Below, piece after piece: positions 54,601 through 64,000 of a stretch of 64,000 bases of DNA. The position numbers and the translations under genes were made by a program. This DNA is from Hofstenia miamia (lineage: Eukaryota; Xenacoelomorpha; Acoela). The stretch covers positions 2,728,192 through 2,792,191 of the forward strand of contig SCFE01000005.1 in NCBI GenBank assembly GCA_004352715.1. The letters run 5' to 3'. The notes beneath the pieces are model-generated. The model did no database searches, had not been told where the DNA came from, and saw only the letters and a program-made list of their open reading frames with translations. Each line of letters starts with the position of its first letter. The stretch's first letter is position 1.

Positions 54601-56305
54601 ACATGAAACAACTGTCAACTGTCAGAAGGGGTGGCCGCATATATTGACGACATACTCATAGGTTCTCATGACGCCACCTCTCACTCACAACAATTAGATG
54701 CAATACTAAAACTCCTATTCAAAGAGTTAACGCAAAAAAATGCTATATCACAAGAAATTCCATAGTCTTCCTAGGCAGAAACATACAAGAAGGAAAAATA
54801 ACTATTAAAGATAATGCAAAACAAGGCCTGCACTCTATCAAAGACGTCCAGTGCATCCTNAAAACCTCTACTATCAATTTTTATTAAAGAAGAAATAACT
54901 GTGGAAGAAATATCTAAAGCTCAAGCTAATGACAAAGTCCTCAGCCAGATCATGATTCGTCTTAAGGACCCTACCTTTATAATGGACTCAATGTCAACTA
55001 GACACTGTCATAAACATAAATGGAAATTAACAGACTCAGGCATACTCTATGCAGCTTCAACAATGCACAACTGTATAGCATTACCTGAATATTACAAATG
55101 AGAGGTCATCCATAAATTTCATGAACAAGGTCATAAAGGCATGTATCAAATGGAACTAATAATACACAAAAACTTCATGACACACTACCTATGACTAATG
55201 ATAGAGGAAGTCATCAACAAATGTCAATCATGTATCCTCCTCAATAAATCACGTTTCCCAGATCAACAAGCTAAACTTGAAAAGCTAAAAGCAAACTACA
55301 CCAATGATATCATCAACACTGACATAGAACAACTATCAAAGGACAATGAGGGTTACACCTATGTACTTGTAATGGTACACCATTTCACTAAATACTGTAA
55401 AATGATACCTCTCAAAAACATCACAGCTCAAACAACAGCTGAAGCAATTCTGAACAACTGGGTATGTGTGTTTGGACCAATGACTCAACTGATCACTGAT
55501 CAAGGCAAACAATTCAAAAGCCGCCTCTTCCAAACTCTAGCATTGAAACTAGAAATACTCCACACACTTAGAATGATAAACAACCCTCAAGCAAATGGTG
55601 CAGTAGAACACGTAAACCAAACCCTTGTCAAATTAATGTAAACAATTACTACACATGTAGGTGGAAAAAATTGGCGTGAAATTTTACCACTAGTGGAATA
55701 CTTCTACAATACTTCCACTCACTCAACAACAAAAATCTCACCATACAAAGCCATGTATGGCCATGAAGCGCCCACTCTGGTCTCCATGCTCTTCCAAGGC
55801 TACTGTGGCTCAATCAACAACAACTACATTAAACAACTTATAACAAACATCACCAAAACTCATGAAACAATGTGTGCTCATGCAGAAAAAAGTGCCATAT
55901 AACAACAATGCTACTTTAACACGAAAATTTACAAAAAGTTCTCCCTCAGAACTATTGCGAACTGGATAACATGAAAATTACCAACTTCCAAAACATCAAA
56001 AAGTGGCACAAATCATTGAACATGGTACCATCTCAAACCTCAAAGAATTTGAATTAATTAAATCAGTTAACAATGAATTCTATCTTAACCCTGGCTGTGC
56101 AAAAGTGGAAGAAGACTCCTTTGTAGATGAATTCCATCATAATCTTTCTTCCCCAATATGTTTGCACACACAACCTAAATGCATTGCTAAATCTAATATT
56201 AATTATAAAGACTGGTCTATTAACATTGCTACATTGCATTTAGATAACTCAAACGATGAAGTGGAAAGCTGCCATACACAGCCCCTGCAGGAGCAGTCAT
56301 GGTAA
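51690..56305 (+). pseudogene. pol: Family B Pol, broken and partly duplicated by assembly
   Basis: Protease: TVDTGASIT (about 51750) and YEMIIGHNFLTENN. RT: SHSPYASPTVFIKQG, a damaged CIDF region, NALATFQQYVTKIL and AYIDDILIGS (about 52986). RNase H: FILDCDAST (about 53406). Integrase: ALPEYYK at 55083, INKCQSCILLNK (55210-55245), ITDQGKQF and NGAVEHVNQ (55584-55620). A C-terminal tail homologous to family A Pol ends near 56305 (NINYKDWSINIAT). Many stops and frameshifts are present. Bases 51814-53220 recur at 53453-54859 between single-N joins, almost base for base. Part of RNase H and the linker is therefore missing rather than doubled. Confidence 0.8.
53453..54859 (+). repeat. 1407-bp near-identical repeat of 51814-53220 between two N joins
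   Basis: The offset is constant (1639). I noticed only isolated differences, for example CTCATTAACTG against CTCCTTAACTG, and TTCGTTGAC against TTCATTGAC. Bounded by N at 53452 and 54860, it may be an allelic or paralogous contig placed in tandem. Confidence 0.85.
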
Positions 56306-56925
56306 AATACGGAAACCTACTTCGAGTCATACTGAATCTCCCTGCAGGTTGTTCTCAGCGTCCTTCAGCATTCTCAATCAACCATCAGACGTCTCTAGCT
56401 GCAGGTCATTCTCAGCTACCAATGACAATCAACAACCNATGATCATGGAACAGCATCTCACAATAGACGCCATGCTATTTGCTCAAACACTCAAAATCAT
56501 AGATCCCACATACACTCCTATCAACATAACCAATATCAAGACGAGATTTGCATTTCACCAAAAACAGGAAATTATCAATGACATTAACAATAGATGGTCA
56601 CAAATACAAATGTCCCCCATATCCAATGATCAATGGCCAACAATAACTATTGAGTCGCAATTCCTTCATTACACAATGAAAATAGAAAAACTACTAGCAG
56701 ACATCATCCAGACTGATGAATTCAATGTCAAAAATGACTTCCACCGCGAACTTTTCCTCGAAAAACNAGCCCCTGCAGGAGCAGTCATGGTAAAATACGG
56801 AAACCTACTTCGAGTCATACTGAATCTCCCTGCAGGTTGTTCTCAGCGTCCTTCAGCATTCTCAATTAACCATCAGACGTCTCTAGCTGCAGGTCATTCT
56901 CAGCTACCAATGACAATCAACAACC
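56280..56925 (+). repeat. Two interleaved duplications around N joins in the pol-ORF3 region of family B
   Basis: 56280-56437 repeats as 56768-56925 (offset 488), and 56439-56766 repeats as 57731-58058 (offset 1292). Both are cut by the Ns at 56438 and 56767. The probable true order is pol end, 56768 onward, 57000-58963. The spacer contains three CTGCAGG words, partly flanked by complementary short arms. Confidence 0.75.
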
Positions 56926-57082
56926 TACAACTTCCACGTCCACTGCACACAAAAGAGTGGGCGAATCCTCTTCCCACATACCAGTCAAACATTGCATTCT
57001 AACGCAAATCTCATCTCAAGCCTCTACAAATTCGAGCAGTCACCAAGATTCCCGCTTTGACCAACACAAACAGCAACTCTAA

Positions 57083-58963
57083 CTAATAGAAGGGGAAGCT
57101 ATCCACCTGTATTTCATCACCTCGAGAAGACGCCACTACATCACTCACAACAACATTTCCAAACAAATGAGAGAAACTATCTCTAAAATCCTAACAATCA
57201 GCGAAAACAAAGCAAACAGTGAAGCTCTACCAACTATAATTGATTTAGAGAAACGCCCTCAAATTAACACAATCATGTTCTATCCAGCCTCCTTCCTACC
57301 AAAACGAATCAGAAAATACTACTGCAGCATGGACCATGTTACCTTGGACGCACACATAATGCTGAAAAACATTATCAAACTTCTCAAAAATCTCAAACAA
57401 TGCAAAGCACTAGAATGTCTCAACATAGACTGGAAAAACCTAAACCTGGAATACAATTTGTAAGACGAAGAAAAGGAAGACCAAAAAATGTTCCAACACT
57501 TAAATTTAATCTTAGTGGAAGCCCAGGTGTACTCAGTCATAGTCAACTTCATCTATATACAACACACTTCTCCAATACCAAACAAAGTCATAGATCTTGA
57601 GACATACCTTGAATATTTCTACATCATCAGACAGACCATGCTAGCTCAAGCAATGGTAGAAAAGAGTCCATCAGCAACAAATCTCATACTAATCAACATC
57701 GTCATCCATTGCTTCATACCTCAATATGATATGATCATGGAACAGCATCTCACAATAGACGCCATGCTATTTGCTCAAACACTCAAAATCATAGATCCCA
57801 CATACACTCCTATCAACATAACCAATATCAAGACGAGATTTGCATTTCACCAAAAACAGGAAATTATCAATGACATTAACAATAGATGGTCGCAAATACA
57901 AATGTCCCCCATATCCAATGATCAATGGCCAACAATAACTATTGAGTCGCCATTCCTTCATTACACAATGAAAATAGAAAAACTACTAGCAGACATCATC
58001 CAAACTGATGAATTCAATGTCAAAAAAGACTTCCACCGCGAACTTTTCCTCGAAAAACAAGTTCTGGACATCACAACAAAAACCGCCATTTGGATCTTAT
58101 TGATCTTTCTTACAGAAAACCACAACTTAGAAATCCCTCTAACAAAATCAAAAAGAACAACCCTCTCCAAGCTATGCTGCTATGAAATAGCCATCTCACC
58201 TATACCATGCAGAGTGAAAAACTGGTTGCTACAACCAATGTGCCCCCCACATCACCACTAAGAAAGCATCAACAAATAACCACTACTTACAAAAAGCTCT
58301 TACTATGCATAATCAATAGAGAAAACACATTGGGCCACACATTGTCCATCATCCTACAGAATACACTCAGGATCCACAAAAATGACGTAGACTTTCTCAA
58401 CCCTCACACACAAAAATACATGTGGGGTGCAACTGCTGAATCTCATTTTATGAAGAATATGGATACCTGCACACTGCTTACTATGGAAATGCTATTATGA
58501 TGATCATGTCACAGTACACTATATTATCTACAACTCTGCAGAGACCACAACATCACAGGAAAAAATATGTTGCAATTTCAATACCTACAAACAAGTTCCC
58601 CAGAGATCGCTTACAGCATCACAAACATTATGGAAGAAATGACAAACATTCTTACTTAAGAAATCAACACTACACCTCTCTCCCAGAATACAACAACTGC
58701 TAGAGGAAATTACATATGAAAAACTGTCACAAACCCCAACATGGATAAAGGCAGAAAACCAAAACCTACTGATGGAAAAAGCAATGCTTAACAACAAAAA
58801 TCAAATCCAAATCACTCTGATCCACTACACTGCTCAAAAAATCTTGGACATCGAATTGATTAAGATGAATATGTTCACCAAATCTTACACTAAAACTGAA
58901 TTGGAAATTCTCATGTCACCAAACCAACAAGTTGCTTTTGATGTAGAATGCACTTCAGCATAA
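57083..58963 (+). pseudogene. Family B ORF3 homologue, truncated within the exonuclease domain
   Basis: A frame from about 57083 (EGEAIHLYFITSRRRHY) to 58261 has one stop at 57461 and is followed by frames at 58207, 58497 and 58772. Alignment with family A ORF3 is clear: TRFAFHQKQEIINDINNRW against LNQRQEYLKEIQQTW, AIWILLIFLTENHNLEIP against SIWILAIYLTDNDKLQLP, KYMWGATAES against KYIWGATAET, and QVAFDVECTSA against QIAIDVECVTS. The exonuclease-I residues D (58940) and E (58946) are retained. ExoII and ExoIII are absent because homology ends near 58975. About 240 residues upstream of the point homologous to the family A gap show that ORF3 has a longer N-terminal region than family A displays. 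Confidence 0.82.
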
Positions 58964-59020
58964 TTCCTCATACCAAGGAAACCAAAACAATCTCTTGTGA
59001 CATAATCCATCAAACTATCA

Positions 59021-59624
59021 TGTGTGGTCGAGATGAGAGAAAGAATGGATGAAACAAAGACTAAAAATATTATAATGATTATAATAATTAATATGTAAAC
59101 ACATGATATGATTGATTATTTGATTTTGTAAATTGCTTTGTGCAGTTATATTTAAATTATGCTCGACAGTATTTGACAAAACAATAGATGGCCAAACTGC
59201 ATACTCTAATTAACACTGACGTTGCGTAACTATTAGCAGAACTGTAAACTGAGGGAAAACTGTAAACAAGAATCGATTAAACAGGTACTAGTCAAGTATT
59301 TGCTTATTTACTATGAAGTGCTATAAATATGTTCAAAATGATATAATTACTGATGAACGAATTTAGTTTGGATTTACTTTTCTCTTGTCAGGTTATTTTA
59401 TATTTTGATGGAAAACTAAATGTTCAAGCACTGGGGTAATTGTATGGTGGTTCCCACATCCATTTAAAGGTATGTTGGAGCAGCCTCACGATCAGCTATT
59501 CCACAGTGGTGAGGGTGACAGCTAGCTGTAATTACCTTTCAGTGCTTTTAGGTTATGAATGGGTATAGGGGTTTTTCACTGTTATAGCTTTCCTATTCTT
59601 TGTTGCTTGCCAGTTATTATGATT
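59021..59624 (+). mobile_element. Family C LTR, 5' part, runs into gap
   Basis: Bases 59360-59624 are repeated at 62045-62309, where the repeat continues to a primer site. Upstream is TATAAATA at 59322-59329. The left boundary is uncertain; TGTGTGGTCG at 59021 would give a total LTR near 1320 bp, close to the family A length. Confidence 0.65.
59322..59329 (+). promoter_or_regulatory. TATA box in family C LTR
   Basis: TATAAATA about 300 bases from the proposed LTR start, comparable to its place in family A LTRs. Confidence 0.5.
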
Positions 59625-60523
59625 NNNNNNNNNNNNNNNNNNNNNNNNNNNNNNNNNNNNNNNNNNNNNNNNNNNNNNNNNNNNNNNNNNNNNNNNNNNN
59701 NNNNNNNNNNNNNNNNNNNNNNNNNNNNNNNNNNNNNNNNNNNNNNNNNNNNNNNNNNNNNNNNNNNNNNNNNNNNNNNNNNNNNNNNNNNNNNNNNNNN
59801 NNNNNNNNNNNNNNNNNNNNNNNNNNNNNNNNNNNNNNNNNNNNNNNNNNNNNNNNNNNNNNNNNNNNNNNNNNNNNNNNNNNNNNNNNNNNNNNNNNNN
59901 NNNNNNNNNNNNNNNNNNNNNNNNNNNNNNNNNNNNNNNNNNNNNNNNNNNNNNNNNNNNNNNNNNNNNNNNNNNNNNNNNNNNNNNNNNNNNNNNNNNN
60001 NNNNNNNNNNNNNNNNNNNNNNNNNNNNNNNNNNNNNNNNNNNNNNNNNNNNNNNNNNNNNNNNNNNNNNNNNNNNNNNNNNNNNNNNNNNNNNNNNNNN
60101 NNNNNNNNNNNNNNNNNNNNNNNNNNNNNNNNNNNNNNNNNNNNNNNNNNNNNNNNNNNNNNNNNNNNNNNNNNNNNNNNNNNNNNNNNNNNNNNNNNNN
60201 NNNNNNNNNNNNNNNNNNNNNNNNNNNNNNNNNNNNNNNNNNNNNNNNNNNNNNNNNNNNNNNNNNNNNNNNNNNNNNNNNNNNNNNNNNNNNNNNNNNN
60301 NNNNNNNNNNNNNNNNNNNNNNNNNNNNNNNNNNNNNNNNNNNNNNNNNNNNNNNNNNNNNNNNNNNNNNNNNNNNNNNNNNNNNNNNNNNNNNNNNNNN
60401 NNNNNNNNNNNNNNNNNNNNNNNNNNNNNNNNNNNNNNNNNNNNNNNNNNNNNNNNNNNNNNNNNNNNNNNNNNNNNNNNNNNNNNNNNNNNNNNNNNNN
60501 NNNNNNNNNNNNNNNNNNNNNNN
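59625..60523. other. Assembly gap, 899 N
   Basis: It separates the LTR 5' part from the end of RNase H/start of integrase of family C. Open frames across it are not genes. Confidence 1.
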
Positions 60524-60525
60524 TA

Positions 60526-61904
60526 GATGGCGAAAAGAAACAGTTTCAGTTCATGTCACACAACAAATATGCTGAACTACCTGATATTAATACGGATAAA
60601 AAAGGTAATGCAATAATGCCAATAATAATTAAGGAAGAAATATCCGAAAAAGACATAATTGAAAAACAAAAAACTGATATCATATTGAAGGACATACGAG
60701 ATAAAATGAACAATGACGAGTGGACGCTGGGAAAAGAAGCCAAAAGTTACTTCCAGAGATATAAGTGGAAATTAAATAGAAATGGACTTTTGTATATAGA
60801 AGGAAAGACGCTGAGAATAGCAATCCCCGAATATTACAAAAGGGAATTAGTTCAAAAGATACATGAAAATGGACATTTAGGTATAATACAAACAGAGAAT
60901 ACCTTTAAAGCTTGGTTTATAACGACGAGTATTCGAAGAATGGTAGAAGATGTTATTAACAACAAGAGCCACTTTCTGGTACAAACCGCTCCGCTGGAGA
61001 AAATTATGGCAACAGCACCCAACGAAATCGTTCATGTGGACTTGGAAAAATTGTCTCAAGATGACAAGGGATATCAGTATATATTGGTCTTAGTTGATAA
61101 TTTTACAAAATACGCTTGAATGATACTGTTAGATTCAACAACAGTGAAAGTAGTAGCAGACAAGATAATGAAAGAATGGATTTTGAAATTCGGACCAATG
61201 CAAACAATAATATCTGATAGGGGCGTCCAATTTGAATGTAAACTGTTTGAAGAGATGACAAAACTGATGGAAATACTAACAGAAAAGACAACCGCATATC
61301 ATCCACAAGCAAATGGGGCAGTGGAAAGATTAAATAGAACAATTATTAAACTAATAAGAGTATTAACTTCAAGAGTTGGAGGTAGAGACTGGAGAGAAAT
61401 ATTGGAAATAGTCGAATATTTCTATAATACATCGGTACACTCAACAATGGGGATGACGCCATACAAGGCTATGTATGGTAGAGAAGCAGCAATGCTGATA
61501 TCAATGCAATATCATACGTACTCCGAAAAGCCAGATAATGATTACATAAGGAAAATTAAAGACCAAATAACTGGAATCCACAAAGCCATGTGCCATAACA
61601 CAAAGAAATCAGCGATAAGGCAAGAAAGGAACTTTAACAAAAAGATATATGGTGAACCACACAGGGTAGGGGACAAGGTTTATGCATACACTCTAATGAG
61701 AACACAAGACGAGAATCAGGTAAGAAAACTTAAAACACAGTGGTCAGGGCCATTCACAATTACACAAACACTACCCAATAATAACTATAAATTGAATGAC
61801 GGGCGAATATTACATTTTCAAAATCTAAAACGTGCAACAGTAAATATAGAACAAGTGACTCTTGATAAAAATGCAGAATTTAAAATTATACAGGTTGAAG
61901 ATAC
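60526..61904 (+). pseudogene. pol: Family C Pol, RNase H tail to integrase end
   Basis: Continuous with the family A Pol pattern: DGEKKQFQF, KEEISEKDIIEKQK, IAIPEYYKREL, then the integrase core with D in HVDLEKL, ISDRGVQFE and NGAVERLNRT (the D,D,E residues), and VEYFYNTSVHSTM. Two lesions are seen. One is an in-frame TGA at 61117-61119. The other is a short deletion that removes the CxxC half of the integrase zinc finger (VEDVIN then NKSHF, where family A has KCTVCLLNNK). Neither would allow a working integrase. Frames before and after the TGA agree. Confidence 0.85.
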
Positions 61905-62034
61905 TAACAGAAAAGACAACCACATACCATCCACAAGCGAATGGGGCAGTGGAAAGATTAAATAAAACAATGATTAAACTAAAAGGAGTATTAACTTCAA
62001 GAATTGGAGGCAGAGACTGGAGAGAAATATTGGA
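61905..62034 (+). repeat. 130-bp copy of 63782-63911 joined to the pol end
   Basis: From ACTAACAGAAAAGAC the sequence equals 63782 onward and belongs to the integrase core, not to the pol C-terminus. It ends at a 10-N gap. It is probably a mis-join, since integrase sequence here follows the complete integrase. Confidence 0.8.
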
Positions 62035-62044
62035 NNNNNNNNNN

Positions 62045-63028
62045 AATTTAGTTTGGATTTACTTTTCTCTTGTCAGGTTATTTTATATTTTGATGGAAAA
62101 CTAAATGTTCAAGCACTGGGGTAATTGTATGGTGGTTCCCACATCCATTTAAAGGTATGTTGGAGCAGCCTCACGATCAGCTATTCCACAGTGGTGAGGG
62201 TGACAGCTAGCTGTAATTACCTTTCAGTGCTTTTAGGTTATGAATGGGTATAGGGGTTTTTCACTGTTATAGCTTTCCTATTCTTTGTTGCTTGCCAGTT
62301 ATTATGATTACAATTATTATGTTCTACATGATTACTTCCCTATTGATGAATCTCAGTCAGTTATGGTGTTATCTTACAATCATTGATTTAGTATTAACTT
62401 TATTTAGATCATGTTTTTATATTACATTAATTATCAATTTAATAGTAGAATTAAGTTGCTCATTGTTTCCTATTGTAGACCTTTAGCCAACTTACGCATT
62501 TGCTTCCTTGCTGGTGGCATTGATTGTTTACATGTACAAAGGGCAGTTATGTATTACTATATCTGTAGGGCTATTATATGTAAGGCTCGATAACAAGTTA
62601 AAGCATCCAGGTTGCTGTAATCGATCCTCTTTACAATCTCATAATAACAAAAACAATCAATACACTAAATTCTTAAGTAGTTACAAATCCCATCACACTG
62701 AGTTCACTATTCACACACTAATTCCATCGATGGTTTCCACTACAAAGATGAAACTTAATTTGTAGATGCAGCTGATTAGTGTCTATCTGGAACCACATGC
62801 AAACCTTCAGGTGTCGATCCTGTCTTCCATTCTCCACTTGTTATCTAAATGAGTTGTAGTGAGTTAAGCAGTTAGAGAGGCTCACATGTATTAAGTTAAG
62901 TTAATAAAACAAACACTCATTTCAAAGGAGAGAATTAGGATATTGTTGAACCCACTTAGCATGCTAAATAAGAAAAGTAATAAGTTACTATGAATTCAGT
63001 ACAAAAAGTGGATTGGCATGATTCTACA
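62045..63028 (+). mobile_element. Family C LTR, 3' part
   Basis: It begins after the 10-N gap with the sequence also at 59360 and ends ATTCTACA before the primer site at 63029. Open frames within it are incidental. Confidence 0.75.
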
Positions 63029-63044
63029 TGGCGACTGTGACAGG
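63029..63044 (+). promoter_or_regulatory. Primer-binding site, tRNA-Arg type (family C)
   Basis: TGGCGACTGTGACAGG abuts the LTR end and differs from the family A primer site by one base. Confidence 0.75.
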
Positions 63045-63274
63045 CGCTTGAAGAGTGTGCATGAAGGAGAGAACTGTATAGTGGAAAAATAAATGGTGTG
63101 GAAAATAGATAACTAAGAAGTACGGAATGTTACGAACAAGAAGTATTACTTATATGACGTGTGAGCGAGTCAAGATAGATGTTTCTTCTTGATCATAGAA
63201 AAAATAAGTGATGCAAGTGAAGATATGACAAGTAACAGTAACCCTAAGCACAACAACAAAAGGTAAAGGGTATC

Positions 63275-63595
63275 ATGAAACAATTACTTCCAGTAATAAT
63301 GGAAATAGTAAACTCACGTAAGAAGCAGAGGAGGAAACCCAGAACACAGAAAACACCCCAAAGTCAAAGAACCCTGGCAAATGTAAATACATCCCCCAAA
63401 AGTCAGAATTCCCTGACGGAAATAATTTTGCAACCAGAGCAAGAGGGTGCAGAATTTTCGATAATTGAATTGAAGAAAATAATAGAAAATAATAACAACG
63501 AATGACAAGAGTTAATGTTACAGATAGAAAACTTAACTCAAAGAATGTTCGAGATAGAGATGGCGAATGTTGAAAAAGATAAATGCATTTAAGAG
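63275..63595 (+). pseudogene. gag: Family C Gag N-terminal fragment
   Basis: From ATG 63275: a basic start (SRKKQRRKPRTQKT) then an acidic/coiled segment, a TGA at 63503-63505, then LQIENLTQRMFEIEMANVEK in the same frame. The layout copies family A gag residues 1-130 (LTQRLAEANV). At about 63596 the sequence jumps into integrase, deleting most of gag and pol. Confidence 0.75.
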
Positions 63596-64000
63596 ATTAG
63601 TTGATAATTTCACAAAATACGCTCAAATGATACCATTAGATTCAACAACTGTGAAAGTAGTAGCAGATAAGATCATGAAGGAGTGGATTTTAAAATTCGA
63701 ACCAATGCAGACAATAATATCTGATAGGGGCATTCAATTCGAAAGTAAACTGTTTGAAGAGATGACTAAACTGATGGAAATACTAACAGAAAAGACAACC
63801 ACATACCATCCACAAGCGAATGGGGCAGTGGAAAGATTAAATAAAACAATGATTAAACTAAAAGGAGTATTAACTTCAAGAATTGGAGGCAGAGACTGGA
63901 GAGAAATATTGGAAATAGTCGAATATTTCTATAATACATCGGTACACTCGACAATGGGGATGACGCCATATAAGGCTATGTATGGTAGAGAAGCGGCAAC
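63596..64000 (+). pseudogene. Family C integrase fragment (runs off the window)
   Basis: LVDNFTKYAQMIPLDSTTV, then ISDRGIQFESK, NGAVERLNKTMIK and YGREAA at the window end. It equals the integrase of the copy at 61080-61500 with scattered substitutions. Directly fused to the gag fragment, it marks an internally deleted copy. Confidence 0.85.

Noticed and set aside
62045-62765. Short cysteine/leucine-rich frames in the family C LTR
   Set aside because: They lie wholly within an LTR repeat and lack recognisable motifs.

Overview
The window is AT-rich metazoan nuclear DNA. It is almost certainly from an invertebrate, but the phylum cannot be fixed from the sequence. I find no host protein-coding gene that I can name. 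What can be read is a dense graveyard of transposable elements plus one LTR retrotransposon whose reading frames look intact. Assembly joins complicate the picture: five N-runs (23550-24549, 29295-30294, 38697-38777, 59625-60523, 62035-62044) and single-N joins at 3221, 25491, 30530, 48791, 53452, 54860, 56438 and 56767. Most single-N joins are flanked by near-identical duplicated sequence, so several apparent duplications are probably artefacts.

Layout. 1-15 kb: remnants of a hAT transposase, a LINE with a C-terminal restriction-like endonuclease, and two other LINE reverse transcriptases, separated by long AT-rich stretches with (AT)n tracts. 15-22.7 kb: a decayed Ty1/copia-like element on the minus strand, split by a hAT element (16148-18086, 8-bp target duplication) and a P-like THAP element (18469-21487, degenerate 8-bp duplication). 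22.7-31.2 kb: inverted and partial copies of a Ty3/gypsy family that I call family A, mixed with a copia-like LTR and a hAT fragment. 31180-42435: an almost complete family A element, LTR - PBS(tRNA-Arg) - gag - pol - ORF3 - LTR. 42.9-47.6 kb: a Tc1/mariner-like fragment, a 3-kb element with terminal inverted repeats, and a hairpin MITE. 48-50 kb: a tandem array of decayed tRNA-Tyr-like units. 48.8-59 kb: a heavily mutated related gypsy element (family B). 59-64 kb: a third related family (C).

The most interesting content is ORF3 of families A and B. It sits where env sits in errantiviruses, but I see no signal peptide or membrane segment. Its C-terminal third carries all the motifs of a DEDDh 3'-5' exonuclease: DVE, then GVNDVVWL, then AHTSRADALMTL. 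Two diverged family A copies differ mostly at synonymous sites across the sampled part of this domain, and the distant family B still has the DVE motif. The domain therefore appears to be under selection as part of the element. The family A element also has five copies of a TAGAGG-loop motif, each enclosed by short complementary arms whose sequence differs between copies. An ORF3 stop codon that lies inside the LTR, and a gag-pol overlap of about 30 nt, complete an unusual three-gene retroelement.
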